Shown piece by piece: positions 9,287 to 17,085 of a stretch of DNA of 64,000 nt. The position numbers and the translations under genes were made by a program. This stretch comes from CAIYOL01 sp964494805 (GTDB lineage Bacteria > Planctomycetota > Phycisphaerae > Sedimentisphaerales > Anaerobacaceae). Location of the stretch: assembly GCA_964494805.1 (NCBI GenBank), contig CAZBST010000004.1:124001-188000 (forward strand). The letters are read 5' to 3'. Position 1 is the stretch's first letter. Each line of letters opens with the position of its first letter. Under the pieces are notes generated by a model. It ran no database searches. It was given only the letters and a program-made list of their open reading frames with translations, and had not been told where the DNA came from.

Positions 9287-10138
9287 TTACTTAATTTCTT
9301 TCAAATTTTCAACAAATTCTGCGATAATCCATTCAGGCGTCGAAGCGCCCGCAGTGACTCCCGCAATTCTAGGCGGGGCCTTTTTTTTGCCAAAACACAT
9401 ATTTCTATCAAATTCATTCCAATTTTGCAAGTGAAACGTTTGGCTATTATATTTTTTGCAAAGCTCCGCCAATCTGCGGGTATTTGCACTTTCCAGGCCT
9501 CCGAGCACAAACATTATATCAACCTGCTTGCATAATTGCACGGCTGATTCCTGTCTTTTTATTGCTTCTTTGCAAAGCGTATTGATTACTTTCATCTCGC
9601 TAAAGCCGTGCTGGCCAATAGCGCCAAGCATCCTGCTGAGGTGCTCCTGACTTTGTGTGGTCTGGCAGACAATTCCTAATTTGGCATTTAAGGGGAGCTT
9701 ATGTAAATCTGATTCGTCGGCAAGGACAACGACGCCGGTAGCAGAACCCACAACAGCTTGGACCTCAGGATGGTTTTCATCGCCGATAACCACAACTTTG
9801 TAACCATCCTCATTGAGCTCTTTGGCGATTTGCTGAACTCTCTTGACCAATACACAGGTGGCGTCGATGATATCAACACCCTTTTTTTTAAGCTCGGCTA
9901 TCTGCTTGGGTGCGGCGCCGTGTGAACGGATAATGACTGTGCCCGAAGGGATTTGTTTGACGCTGTCAACGGTTTTCAACCCTGCTTTAGCCAGGCGTTC
10001 GACCACGTCTTTGTTGTGAATGATAGGGCCGAGGCTATAGACGTTAGCAGCTTTATTAGCGAGTATTTTTTCAGCGATACTGATGGCGTTTTTGACGCCT
10101 GGGCAGAATCCGCAGTTTTCAGCGACTATAACTTTCAT
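9287..10138 (-). CDS. ispH: 4-hydroxy-3-methylbut-2-enyl diphosphate reductase
   Basis: Last enzyme of the MEP isoprenoid pathway, an Fe-S protein making IPP and DMAPP. Length is 283 residues. The three cluster cysteines are visible in NCGFCPGV (near residue 12), IDATCVLV and NTLCKEA. The substrate-binding residues in SHGAAP, DENHPEV, TTQSQE and the C-terminal GVTAGASTPEWI are present. AGGTGA precedes the ATG. It sits between the cmk-plsC fusion (15-bp gap) and rpsA, an order (cmk, ispH, rpsA) known from Firmicutes and other lineages. Confidence 0.95.
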   Translation of the reverse strand: MKVIVAENCGFCPGVKNAISIAEKILANKAANVYSLGPIIHNKDVVERLAKAGLKTVDSVKQIPSGTVIIRSHGAAPKQIAELKKKGVDIIDATCVLVKRVQQIAKELNEDGYKVVVIGDENHPEVQAVVGSATGVVVLADESDLHKLPLNAKLGIVCQTTQSQEHLSRMLGAIGQHGFSEMKVINTLCKEAIKRQESAVQLCKQVDIMFVLGGLESANTRRLAELCKKYNSQTFHLQNWNEFDRNMCFGKKKAPPRIAGVTAGASTPEWIIAEFVENLKEIK

Positions 10139-10153
10139 AAGTATTCACCTGAC

Positions 10154-11470
10154 CTATCCATAGTTATATGGTTCTTTTCCTTGTTTTATGCAGCAGTCAT
10201 TCTGCATTTTTCGCAGGGTGTCTGTCAGGAATTCTGCCAGTTTTCTGTCTCCCATTTTTTTGACTTGCTCGGCGGGAATGCACTTTCCGTATTGTATAAA
10301 GATGTGTCTGCCTGAGCTAAACAGCTTTTTATGTCTCGGCCAGGCCTCGAAAGCGCCTTCGATAACGACGGGTACGACGGCGGCGCCGCCTCTTCTGCAG
10401 AGCAGGCCGAAGCCAGGCTTAAAGGCGGTGATTTTACCGTCGCTGGAGCGGGTAGCTTCCGGGAAAAGGCAGACGCCATTTCCCTGTTTAAGTTTATCGA
10501 TAATAATTCTCATAGCAGTAAGGTCAGCCTCGCCTCTTTTTACAGGTATGGTATTGACAGAGGCAATCAGCCAGCCGAAGAGTCCGTGAAAGAGTGTATC
10601 GCGTGCGAGAAAGTACAAAGGCCTGCTGACAAATATTCCGCACAGGACGGGGTCGAGGAAGCTTTGATGGTTGCAAATAAGTACTAAAGGGCCTTGTTCT
10701 GGGACGTTTTCACGGCCTTGTGTGTGCAGCCTGAAGAATGTCTGGCAGAAAATTTTGCAAAACCATCTTGCGATGCGGAACCATATCATTTTCGGCTGCC
10801 GTATGGTGCGGCTCTCTATGTACTCTATAAGTTTTTCCACGACCTCTTCTACGGTTAAATTGGTGGTATCGATGACAATAGCGTCGTCGGCGGGTTTCAT
10901 CGGCCCGACGGTTCTGTTTTGGTCGCTTTTGTCTCTTGCCTCGATGTCTCTTTGTATTTGTTCGATTTCCTCTTTCGTTGTTCGCCCCTCGTCTTTGGCT
11001 CTCCTTCTTGCTCGCTCCGACGCCTGTGCGGTGAGGTAAAATTTTATATTGGCGTTCGGGAAGGCCACGGTTCCCTGGTCTCTTCCTTCTGTGATGATTT
11101 TGTCTTCTCCGGCTGCGAATTGTCTCTGCATTTCCACCAGCTTTTCTCGTATTTTTGGAGCATCTGCGATATGCTTAGCGTTGGTGGTTACTTCCGGCTG
11201 CCGTATTCGCTCTGTAACATCAGTACTATCTATTGAGACCGTCATTTTGGTTTTTTTCGCAACGAATTGAAATTTTATATTATCTAAAACATTAAGCAGC
11301 TCATCTTCATTGCTCATATTGATGCCGGCCTGCATTGCCGCCAGCGTAACTGCACGGTACATCGCGCCGGTATCAAGAAAGCTTGCGTCAAGCCTCTCAG
11401 CGAGCAGCCTAGCGACGGTGCTTTTGCCGCTTGCTGCGGGGCCGTCGATTGTAACGATTAAATTGGCCAT
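10154..11470 (-). CDS. cmk: Cytidylate kinase fused to 1-acylglycerol-3-phosphate acyltransferase
   Basis: A 438-residue two-domain protein. Residues about 1-220 are CMP/dCMP kinase: P-loop IDGPAASGKST, LDTGAMYRAV, and the CMP-binding GRDQGTVAFPNA. Residues about 235-430 are a PlsC-type acyltransferase: acceptor motif NHQSFLDP (HX4D, near residue 266) and FPEATRS near residue 337, where the usual FPEGTRS has Ala for Gly. A moderately hydrophobic segment (IWFRIARWFCKIFCQTFF) joins the two and could anchor the protein at the membrane. Separate cmk and plsC genes are often neighbours in this operon type, so a fusion is plausible. I see no stop codon or frameshift at the junction. Confidence 0.9.
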   Translation of the reverse strand: MANLIVTIDGPAASGKSTVARLLAERLDASFLDTGAMYRAVTLAAMQAGINMSNEDELLNVLDNIKFQFVAKKTKMTVSIDSTDVTERIRQPEVTTNAKHIADAPKIREKLVEMQRQFAAGEDKIITEGRDQGTVAFPNANIKFYLTAQASERARRRAKDEGRTTKEEIEQIQRDIEARDKSDQNRTVGPMKPADDAIVIDTTNLTVEEVVEKLIEYIESRTIRQPKMIWFRIARWFCKIFCQTFFRLHTQGRENVPEQGPLVLICNHQSFLDPVLCGIFVSRPLYFLARDTLFHGLFGWLIASVNTIPVKRGEADLTAMRIIIDKLKQGNGVCLFPEATRSSDGKITAFKPGFGLLCRRGGAAVVPVVIEGAFEAWPRHKKLFSSGRHIFIQYGKCIPAEQVKKMGDRKLAEFLTDTLRKMQNDCCIKQGKEPYNYG

Positions 11471-11491
11471 TTTAACTTGGTAACGGTATTG

Positions 11492-12757
11492 CTATTTTCC
11501 GACTTTGATAACGATAATACTCGTATCATCAACCTGGCTGGCAAGTCCGACGAATCGTCTTCTATACCCGAGGATGTTTTTGACCATCTGTCCGGCCCCT
11601 AAGGAGACGAACTTTTTCGCGGTTTCGAGCATTCTTTCGCGGCCCCAGAACTGACCGTCGAAGTCGGCGGCATCGATGAGTCCATCGGTATAGAACAGCA
11701 GACAATCGCCGTCTTGCAGCCGCAGAGTTTCAATCTCATATTCGGCTTGTGTCTCGACTCCGAGCACAAAACCGCCTTTGTCCAATTCCACAATTTTGTC
11801 ATCTCTTATCAATACAGCTGGTTCATGTCCGCAGTTGCAGTAGATTAAATTTTTTTCTTTGACGTTGAGGACAGCATAAAAAAGGGCGACAAACTCGCCA
11901 TCTTTACATTCGCTGCAAGCCATTTTGTTGAGCTTGTTGATGATTGTTACGACGTTGTCTTCGCTGTGTTCAGCATCGACGTAAGCGCGTACGGAACCTC
12001 GAAACAAGCTCATCATAATGGCAGCGGGAATTCCTTTGCCTATGACATCGGCGATAGCCACAGCAACGCGGCTGCCGTCGAGCTGGAGGAAATCATAGAA
12101 GTCGCCGCCGACATCAAAACAGGGTATGTAGGTAGCTGCTATATCCAGACCCGGTATCGAGGGCGCTTTTTCTGGAATCATCCTGCGCTGGATAACGCCT
12201 GCGAGGCGTATCTGCTCCCGCATCTTCTGGCCGTTGATCGCTTCGGCATAAAGCTTGGCGTTGGTTATGGCCACGGCGCACTGCGAAGCAATGGCTCTGG
12301 CAAGATTGATATCATCTTCATAAAACTGTCTCGGCTTCGGACTATACAGCCGAAGCACGCCAATCGCCTTACGCCTGAACCGCATAGCAACGGTAAGTTG
12401 GCTGACGAGGCCTTCTCGCAACGTCGCCTCTTTATATTTTACTCGGCCATCGACTCGCATATCATCCAGCACCACCGCCTCGCCCGCAAATGCCTGCTTT
12501 ATCACTGGGTCGTGCTTGGAAACAGGCCCTTTGTTCCGGTATTCCTCGCTCAGTCCGTATGTGCTGCGCATCTTCAGGTCGCCAGCCTCTTCATCCAGCA
12601 GCCGAATGGAGCAGGCTTTGACGCCGGCCATAATTTTAACCGCCGCCTTAGCGAGCCTATCCAGAACCTCTTGGAGCGAGAAAGCACCCGCCACAAGGGT
12701 GGTGAGCTGATAAATCTGCTCGTCTCTATCAATTTGTTCTTGTGTCTTTTCTGCCAT
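11492..12757 (-). CDS. GAF domain-containing PP2C/SpoIIE-type serine phosphatase (RsbU-like)
   Basis: 421 residues. An N-terminal GAF sensor domain (about 25-165, ending DINLARAIASQCAVAITNAKLYAEA) leads through a linker helix (AGVIQRRMIPEKAPSIPGLDIAATY) to the SpoIIE phosphatase domain. Metal-binding aspartates are seen in DVGGDFYDF, AIADVIGKGIPAAIMMS, FYTDGLIDA and the final DDTSIIVI. Such proteins dephosphorylate anti-anti-sigma (STAS) proteins in partner-switching pathways. It ends 21 bp upstream of the cmk-plsC fusion. The ATG at 12757 is chosen over an in-frame TTG at 12763. Confidence 0.9.
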   Translation of the reverse strand: MAEKTQEQIDRDEQIYQLTTLVAGAFSLQEVLDRLAKAAVKIMAGVKACSIRLLDEEAGDLKMRSTYGLSEEYRNKGPVSKHDPVIKQAFAGEAVVLDDMRVDGRVKYKEATLREGLVSQLTVAMRFRRKAIGVLRLYSPKPRQFYEDDINLARAIASQCAVAITNAKLYAEAINGQKMREQIRLAGVIQRRMIPEKAPSIPGLDIAATYIPCFDVGGDFYDFLQLDGSRVAVAIADVIGKGIPAAIMMSLFRGSVRAYVDAEHSEDNVVTIINKLNKMACSECKDGEFVALFYAVLNVKEKNLIYCNCGHEPAVLIRDDKIVELDKGGFVLGVETQAEYEIETLRLQDGDCLLFYTDGLIDAADFDGQFWGRERMLETAKKFVSLGAGQMVKNILGYRRRFVGLASQVDDTSIIVIKVGK

Positions 12758-12891
12758 AATCAATAGTTATCACTTTCTGTTTCTATGAACCCAGCGAATT
12801 ATACTTAAATTATACCTTTTAGTGAACTTTAATCTATTCTGCTATTGTTAGCTTGCGTTAAAAATGATTTTAAGTTAATGTTAAAGGCGCA

Positions 12892-13167
12892 ATGAACCAG
12901 ACAGCAAAGCATATAATTTTCACCGGCCGGGTTCAGGGCGTAGGCTTCCGCTTTACCGCATTTAACATAGCCAATCGCCACCAACTGACCGGTTTTGTCC
13001 GCAATTTACCCGATGGGACCGTTGAGATGTTTGCCCAAGGTCATGCTCAGACAATTGATAATTGCATCCGTGATATAGAAGAAGAGTTTAGCGGATATAT
13101 CCGAGAAACCGAAGTCGGGGAGACCCCTCCTAATCCTCAATACAAAGACTTCAAAATCACTTTTTAG
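12892..13167 (+). CDS. acyP: Acylphosphatase
   Basis: Small (91 residues) alpha/beta enzyme that hydrolyses acyl phosphates. The signature GRVQGVGFRFTAFNIA carries the catalytic arginine and phosphate loop, and GFVRNLPDGTVEMFAQG carries the catalytic asparagine. Length is normal. The gene stands alone, divergent from the phosphatase gene and convergent with the next minus-strand gene. The 160 bp after it hold no recognisable gene. Confidence 0.93.
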   Translation: MNQTAKHIIFTGRVQGVGFRFTAFNIANRHQLTGFVRNLPDGTVEMFAQGHAQTIDNCIRDIEEEFSGYIRETEVGETPPNPQYKDFKITF

Positions 13168-13329
13168 GGTTGGTACGGGATTTGCTATTACGTAATGTAA
13201 TACGAAGGTGCTTATTCGTAAACGTATGCGAAATCGAATAAAGGGGATGTGGGGGAAAATTCGATTGACAAAGTATAGGAAAATTGGCATATGCGTTTTT
13301 TCATTGTGTGAAAAAGCGCAGGGCATTTG

Positions 13330-14376
13330 CTACTGCGTAGAAGTAGGGATTCCCCTCTTTATCATAAACTCAACATCTTTATTTGTGTTGCAGTAGCGAA
13401 TTATAGTATCAGGGTGTTCGTTTTTAAACACTCTAAAAATTTCATCAACGAAACCTTGCCCAACAGTTGTTATATCTTTAAAATCCAAAATTATCTCACG
13501 AAATTTTTCAAGGCCAACAAGGATTCTCTTTGCTTGGGACCGGGAGACATAACGCTCCTCTTCGAGTTTACTTAGTGTCACGAAAATGTGAGTTTTGTCA
13601 AATTTCTTTATTCCAGAGTCAACAGAGTCTGATTTGGAGTACTCATCAAAGATTTGCTCTGCGCGTCGCTTGCTGTCAAATCTGATTTTCATTGATACAT
13701 ATGTGCCCTCTTCCTGCATATCTTTTCTAGTTTCAAAAAACCAATCGTCTGGTTCATTACATTTATTGTAGCTAAGACCGTTGGCAATGATCCAGAAGAC
13801 ATCAAAACAACGAGAAGTAAAGAAGATTCCTTCACCTGTGTGATTTTTCGGCTCGGTTGTAAATTTTCCTTTTGACAATTGAAGGATACTTTCTCTTTCA
13901 TCTCCCAAACCAAGGGCTGTTTTAATCTTTTTAAAAATTCCTATTCCATTATCTGTTACTCGAATCGTGACAGTATCTTCATCCCATTCTGTTTGGACAA
14001 CGACACGGTTGCCTTCTGAATGGTCTATAGCATTGTTGAATATCTCAGTAAAACCATAATTGCAAATGTACGAAACATTTTCATTAAGAGTTGAGAAGTC
14101 TTGTTTGAAGTTCTCTTTCCAAATTTCATGTTCATCAACGCCTGGCTGTATTTTAATTTCGATAGTTTTGTTTCTTGAACTGAAAAGGGTATACACCGCC
14201 CTTACGGTTGTACCTGTTTTTAGTATCTTTTTATCTTTAGCTAACTTGTTTAAGTGTCGATGAACAGTAGTTCTGCTTACCGCAAATTTTTTGGCGGTGA
14301 TAGATACAATATCCTTGGGATGTTCAGGAATATTTCCCAGGATAAAACTTCTGATTTGTTCTGCCTGATTTTGCAT
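13330..14376 (-). CDS. HTH / HATPase / STAS-like (DUF4325) regulator
   Basis: 348 residues in three parts. An N-terminal helix-turn-helix (about 5-55, TAKKFAVSRTTVHRHLNKL) resembles a winged helix. A GHKL-type ATPase domain has an N-box (NNAIDHSEG), G1 (DNGIG) and G2 (HTGEGIFF). The C-terminal STAS-like domain is EIILDFKDITTVGQGFVDEIF. No dimerisation/phospho-histidine helix is seen, so this is not a standard sensor kinase. It is more likely an ATP-binding transcription regulator with an anti-sigma-like core. The ATG at 14376 has AAGGG upstream. An in-frame start at 14454 is rejected because it falls inside the gene's own promoter. The neighbouring palindromes suggest autoregulation. Confidence 0.8.
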   Translation of the reverse strand: MQNQAEQIRSFILGNIPEHPKDIVSITAKKFAVSRTTVHRHLNKLAKDKKILKTGTTVRAVYTLFSSRNKTIEIKIQPGVDEHEIWKENFKQDFSTLNENVSYICNYGFTEIFNNAIDHSEGNRVVVQTEWDEDTVTIRVTDNGIGIFKKIKTALGLGDERESILQLSKGKFTTEPKNHTGEGIFFTSRCFDVFWIIANGLSYNKCNEPDDWFFETRKDMQEEGTYVSMKIRFDSKRRAEQIFDEYSKSDSVDSGIKKFDKTHIFVTLSKLEEERYVSRSQAKRILVGLEKFREIILDFKDITTVGQGFVDEIFRVFKNEHPDTIIRYCNTNKDVEFMIKRGIPTSTQ

Positions 14377-14402
14377 CACAGTACCCTTTACACGATAAAT
14401 TG

Positions 14403-14477
14403 GGTTATAACCACTTTTATGATTATAATTGAACATATCGACGGTTGCAACCACTAAATTTAATAGTTATAACTATT
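14403..14477 (-). promoter_or_regulatory. Promoter and three-site palindromic operator of the HTH/HATPase regulator
   Basis: Read on the minus strand, TTGCAA (14445-14450), a 17-bp spacer and a perfect TATAAT (14422-14427) form a sigma-70 promoter pointing to the ATG at 14376. Three perfect palindromes share the core RGTTRYAACY: AGTTATAACT within a 16-bp palindrome (14462-14477), GGTTGCAACC (14443-14452, covering the -35) and GGTTATAACC (14403-14412, just past the expected transcription start). Their centres are 22 and 40 bp apart, roughly two and four helical turns. Confidence 0.7.
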
Positions 14478-14516
14478 TTTGTGCGGTTTTTGTGATTATA
14501 TCGAACTCTTGCCTTA

Positions 14517-14604
14517 CTTGTAACCCCCTTTATCTCTACTTGTAACCCCTTCTATCTCTGCTTGTAACCCCCTCTATCTCTGCTTGTAACCCCCTCTCAC
14601 CCTA
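14517..14604. repeat. 22-bp tandem repeat, four units
   Basis: Four head-to-tail 22-bp units, each beginning CTTGTAACCCC, at 14517, 14539, 14561 and 14583. The first three end in TATCTCTR and the last is diverged. The strand is strongly C-rich. There are no spacers, so it is not a CRISPR array. It lies between the regulator operator and the capsid cassette. Iteron, protein-binding array or slippage repeat are all possible. Confidence 0.8.
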
Positions 14605-14661
14605 CCTATACCCCCCTCCCTACATATTATCAGCACCAATACACAAACTAAAGGAAACGGT

Positions 14662-14678
14662 TGTTGGCATTGCCAACA
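14662..14678. repeat. Perfect inverted repeat in the cassette leader
   Basis: TGTTGGCA, one T, then TGCCAACA: an 8-bp perfect inverted repeat with a 1-nt centre, which suits a dimeric DNA-binding protein better than an RNA hairpin. It lies about 280 bp upstream of the portal gene. Confidence 0.55.
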
Positions 14679-14765
14679 GTTCCTACCTTCATGTAGATGC
14701 GATGTAGAGAGCAATAAGGACTAATCCTGCCCACCTTTTTTTCTCTTATTTTTTCTGGCGGGTAA

Positions 14766-14904
14766 AATTTCAATCAAAAGCGCAGGTAGTCGGTAAGCAA
14801 AATCGGAAAATTTGAAATTTTTTTTATTCTTTTCACCACAATAACTTAGCTCAAAAACACGAATCTGCCACGCTGCTTTTTTCGCATCAAACGCGCAAGT
14901 TTGT
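14766..14904. repeat. Noncoding signature shared with the region after the OLD nuclease gene
   Basis: The leader of the capsid cassette (14605-14958, no gene) carries a 21-nt motif at 14766-14786 that matches 53729-53749 at 20 of 21 bases. It also carries a 21-nt motif at 14884-14904 that matches the reverse complement of 53863-53883 at 19 of 21. A CAAAA-CACGAA tract near 14852 and 53856 is also shared. The stretch is AT-rich and low in coding potential. Confidence 0.55.
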
Positions 14905-14958
14905 CCAACTGTAGAGACAGTAAAAAGATGTCGCTATCTCTGAAAACTGGAGCTTGGT

Positions 14959-16473
14959 ATGGGATTTGACCTATATATTTTTAAAGACCCACAGCTTGAA
15001 GCTGATTACGTCGAGTGGCTCGTTGACGAACAATCGGTAGATATTCAGACGCACTTTTCAAAATTGTGGGAATATTACGCAAACCGGATGTTAGAGAACA
15101 ATTCCAGTGCCTCCGATAGAAAAGTGAGCGAATCGGGACGGTGTTACGTTCAGGCGCAAGAATATGGGCTGCCTCCGAGGATAACAGGGTTCACACACTC
15201 GGCAAATGCGGGAATTTTCGGCGGAAGGTCTATCAAAGATGTGCAGCGAAAAGAGGTGGTGATAGAAAACGATATTGCGTGGCGAATAAACGCGGCGGTG
15301 GATTTTTTGTTCGGCAAACCAATAAGCTTTGTAAGTCGAGCACCGGACGGCCAAAAACGTGCAGAAATTGAATCCGTATTGAAGGCAGTGTTTGAGGCCA
15401 ACGGCGCTATCGGCTTTTTTCAGGATATGGCGGTGCTCGGAAGTGTCTACGGTTTTGTCGATTGTATTGTCAGGCCTGGCAGTGAGATTTTAGAGCAATT
15501 CACTTCTTCTTCCTCCCAAACTCTCTCGCTTAAAAATGTGCTGCAATTGGCACAAACAATCGGCTTAGAACTTATTGAGGCACCAAGAGCACTGCCTGTT
15601 CTGGAAGAAAACGACTATAAAAAAATCAGATATTACATTCAGCATTTCTACCAGAAGAGAAACGCCATCAACAGGAAAAGCTCTTTTCTCGCAAGGCTAT
15701 TGTTACAAGGCAAACGTAGCAGTGACAGTCGGGAGACGATTGCGGTAACGGAAATTATTTCGGCGACAGGGTGGCAAAGGTATGAAAACAAACAACTTGT
15801 AGGAGAGGGCGAATTACCCTGGGAATTTTTGCCGGTGGTGCATATCCAGAACATTGCTCAGCCATATTACTATGAGGGCTTAAGCGATGTTGAACCGCTA
15901 ATACCACTACAGGATGAGCTTAATACAAGGTTGAGCGACAGGGCAAGCAGGATTACATTCCAGTCATTTAAGATGTATTTAGGCAAAGGGATAGAAGGTT
16001 TTGAGGACAGACCCATTTCGCCAGGCAGGATGTGGTACACGGACAATCCGGATGCGACTATCGAAGAATTTGGCGGAGATGCAACAACGCCAAGCGAGGG
16101 TCTGCACATTGCCGAAATTAGAGAGGCAATGGACAAAGCCAGCGGGGTGACGCCGGTAGTGGCCGGGGTTTTGAAGAATAAACTCGGCAACCTTACAAGC
16201 GCGGTGGCCCTTAGACTAACACTTATGGGGATGCTCTCAAAGAACGAACGAAAGAGATTTACTTACAGCGAAGGACTTAAAAGAATCTGCAAGATGGTTC
16301 TGAGTATACTCGACATGGCCAATATTTACGGGACCGACATGGCAGATAGAGAGATAGATATTGTTTTCCCCAACCCGCTACCTGAAGATATGGCGGAAAA
16401 GCTAAAGGAGGCAGAGATTAAAAAAGAGTTAGGTGTGCCAATTGAGCAAGTGCTCAAAGAGTTAGGTTATTAA
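14959..16473 (+). CDS. Phage portal protein (SPP1 gp6-like)
   Basis: 504 residues. The overall pattern is that of phage portals. It has an N-terminal wing region, GIFGGRSIKDVQRKEVVIENDIAWRINAAVDFLFGKP, and long central helices. Next comes LPWEFLPVVHIQN.AQPYYYEGLSDVEPLIPLQDELNTRLSDRA, then a C-terminal TPVVAGVLKNKLGNLTSAVALRLTLMGML. The family forms the 12-mer channel at the capsid vertex for DNA entry and tail attachment. TGGAGC lies 5 nt before the ATG. This is the first gene of the cassette. A terminase would be expected just upstream, but only 480 bp of noncoding repeats are there. Confidence 0.85.
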   Translation: MGFDLYIFKDPQLEADYVEWLVDEQSVDIQTHFSKLWEYYANRMLENNSSASDRKVSESGRCYVQAQEYGLPPRITGFTHSANAGIFGGRSIKDVQRKEVVIENDIAWRINAAVDFLFGKPISFVSRAPDGQKRAEIESVLKAVFEANGAIGFFQDMAVLGSVYGFVDCIVRPGSEILEQFTSSSSQTLSLKNVLQLAQTIGLELIEAPRALPVLEENDYKKIRYYIQHFYQKRNAINRKSSFLARLLLQGKRSSDSRETIAVTEIISATGWQRYENKQLVGEGELPWEFLPVVHIQNIAQPYYYEGLSDVEPLIPLQDELNTRLSDRASRITFQSFKMYLGKGIEGFEDRPISPGRMWYTDNPDATIEEFGGDATTPSEGLHIAEIREAMDKASGVTPVVAGVLKNKLGNLTSAVALRLTLMGMLSKNERKRFTYSEGLKRICKMVLSILDMANIYGTDMADREIDIVFPNPLPEDMAEKLKEAEIKKELGVPIEQVLKELGY

Positions 16474-16479
16474 ACCATA

Positions 16480-17031
16480 ATGCAGGAGTTAAAATCCAAA
16501 ATGAGTCAGATTGACGTAGATGAAAATATTTTGTCAGAGACAGAAGCGGAACGTGAGGACACCAATAATAATCTGAAACTTGTTCCCGTAACCGAGTCAA
16601 TCCGCTATCGAAAGAGGGCACAGAGTGCTGAGAAGAAAATCGAAACTTTGGCTGAGCAATTAGCCCAGGCAAAGTCACAAGCCTCCGAAATGGCCAAGGA
16701 ATTGAGTAGTATTAGAATGGAACAAAAGCTGACGCACAAACTGGTTGCTGCCGGGGCTATTGACTTAGAAACAGCTGTGTTAATTGCCAAAGCCAAAATA
16801 GAAGCTGGGACGGAAGCGGATATAGACGGTGTAATTGAGCAGTTGAAAAAAGAAAAGCAATATTTGTTCCCTGGAACCGGCACTACTGCGACAGTAAAAA
16901 AGACCGCAGGAGCTAAAGACCGAATGCAAAACAGCCAGACAATGCTTGAAAGAGCAGCTAAAAAAGCAGCAACAACGGGTAATAGAACAGATTTGCAAGA
17001 GTATCTAAAACTGCGAAGAAATTTTGTCTGA
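16480..17031 (+). CDS. Phage scaffolding-like protein
   Basis: 183 residues, strongly charged and helical. A coiled coil of about residues 45-85 (RYRKRAQSAEKKIETLAEQ and onward) is followed by a short basic C-terminal part. Size, composition and position between portal and major capsid gene match phage scaffold proteins, which template capsid assembly. Sequence alone does not prove this. A second ATG at 16501 has GGAG 12 nt upstream and may be the real start. It begins 6 bp after the portal stop. Confidence 0.65.
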   Translation: MQELKSKMSQIDVDENILSETEAEREDTNNNLKLVPVTESIRYRKRAQSAEKKIETLAEQLAQAKSQASEMAKELSSIRMEQKLTHKLVAAGAIDLETAVLIAKAKIEAGTEADIDGVIEQLKKEKQYLFPGTGTTATVKKTAGAKDRMQNSQTMLERAAKKAATTGNRTDLQEYLKLRRNFV

Positions 17032-17085
17032 TTTTAACGAAAACCAGCCCGCCGCCAGCGGGCATAAATAGAAGGAGAAAAACAG

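Noticed and set aside
14517..14604. CRISPR array
   Set aside because: The 22-bp units are directly adjacent without unique spacers, and no cas gene is in the window.
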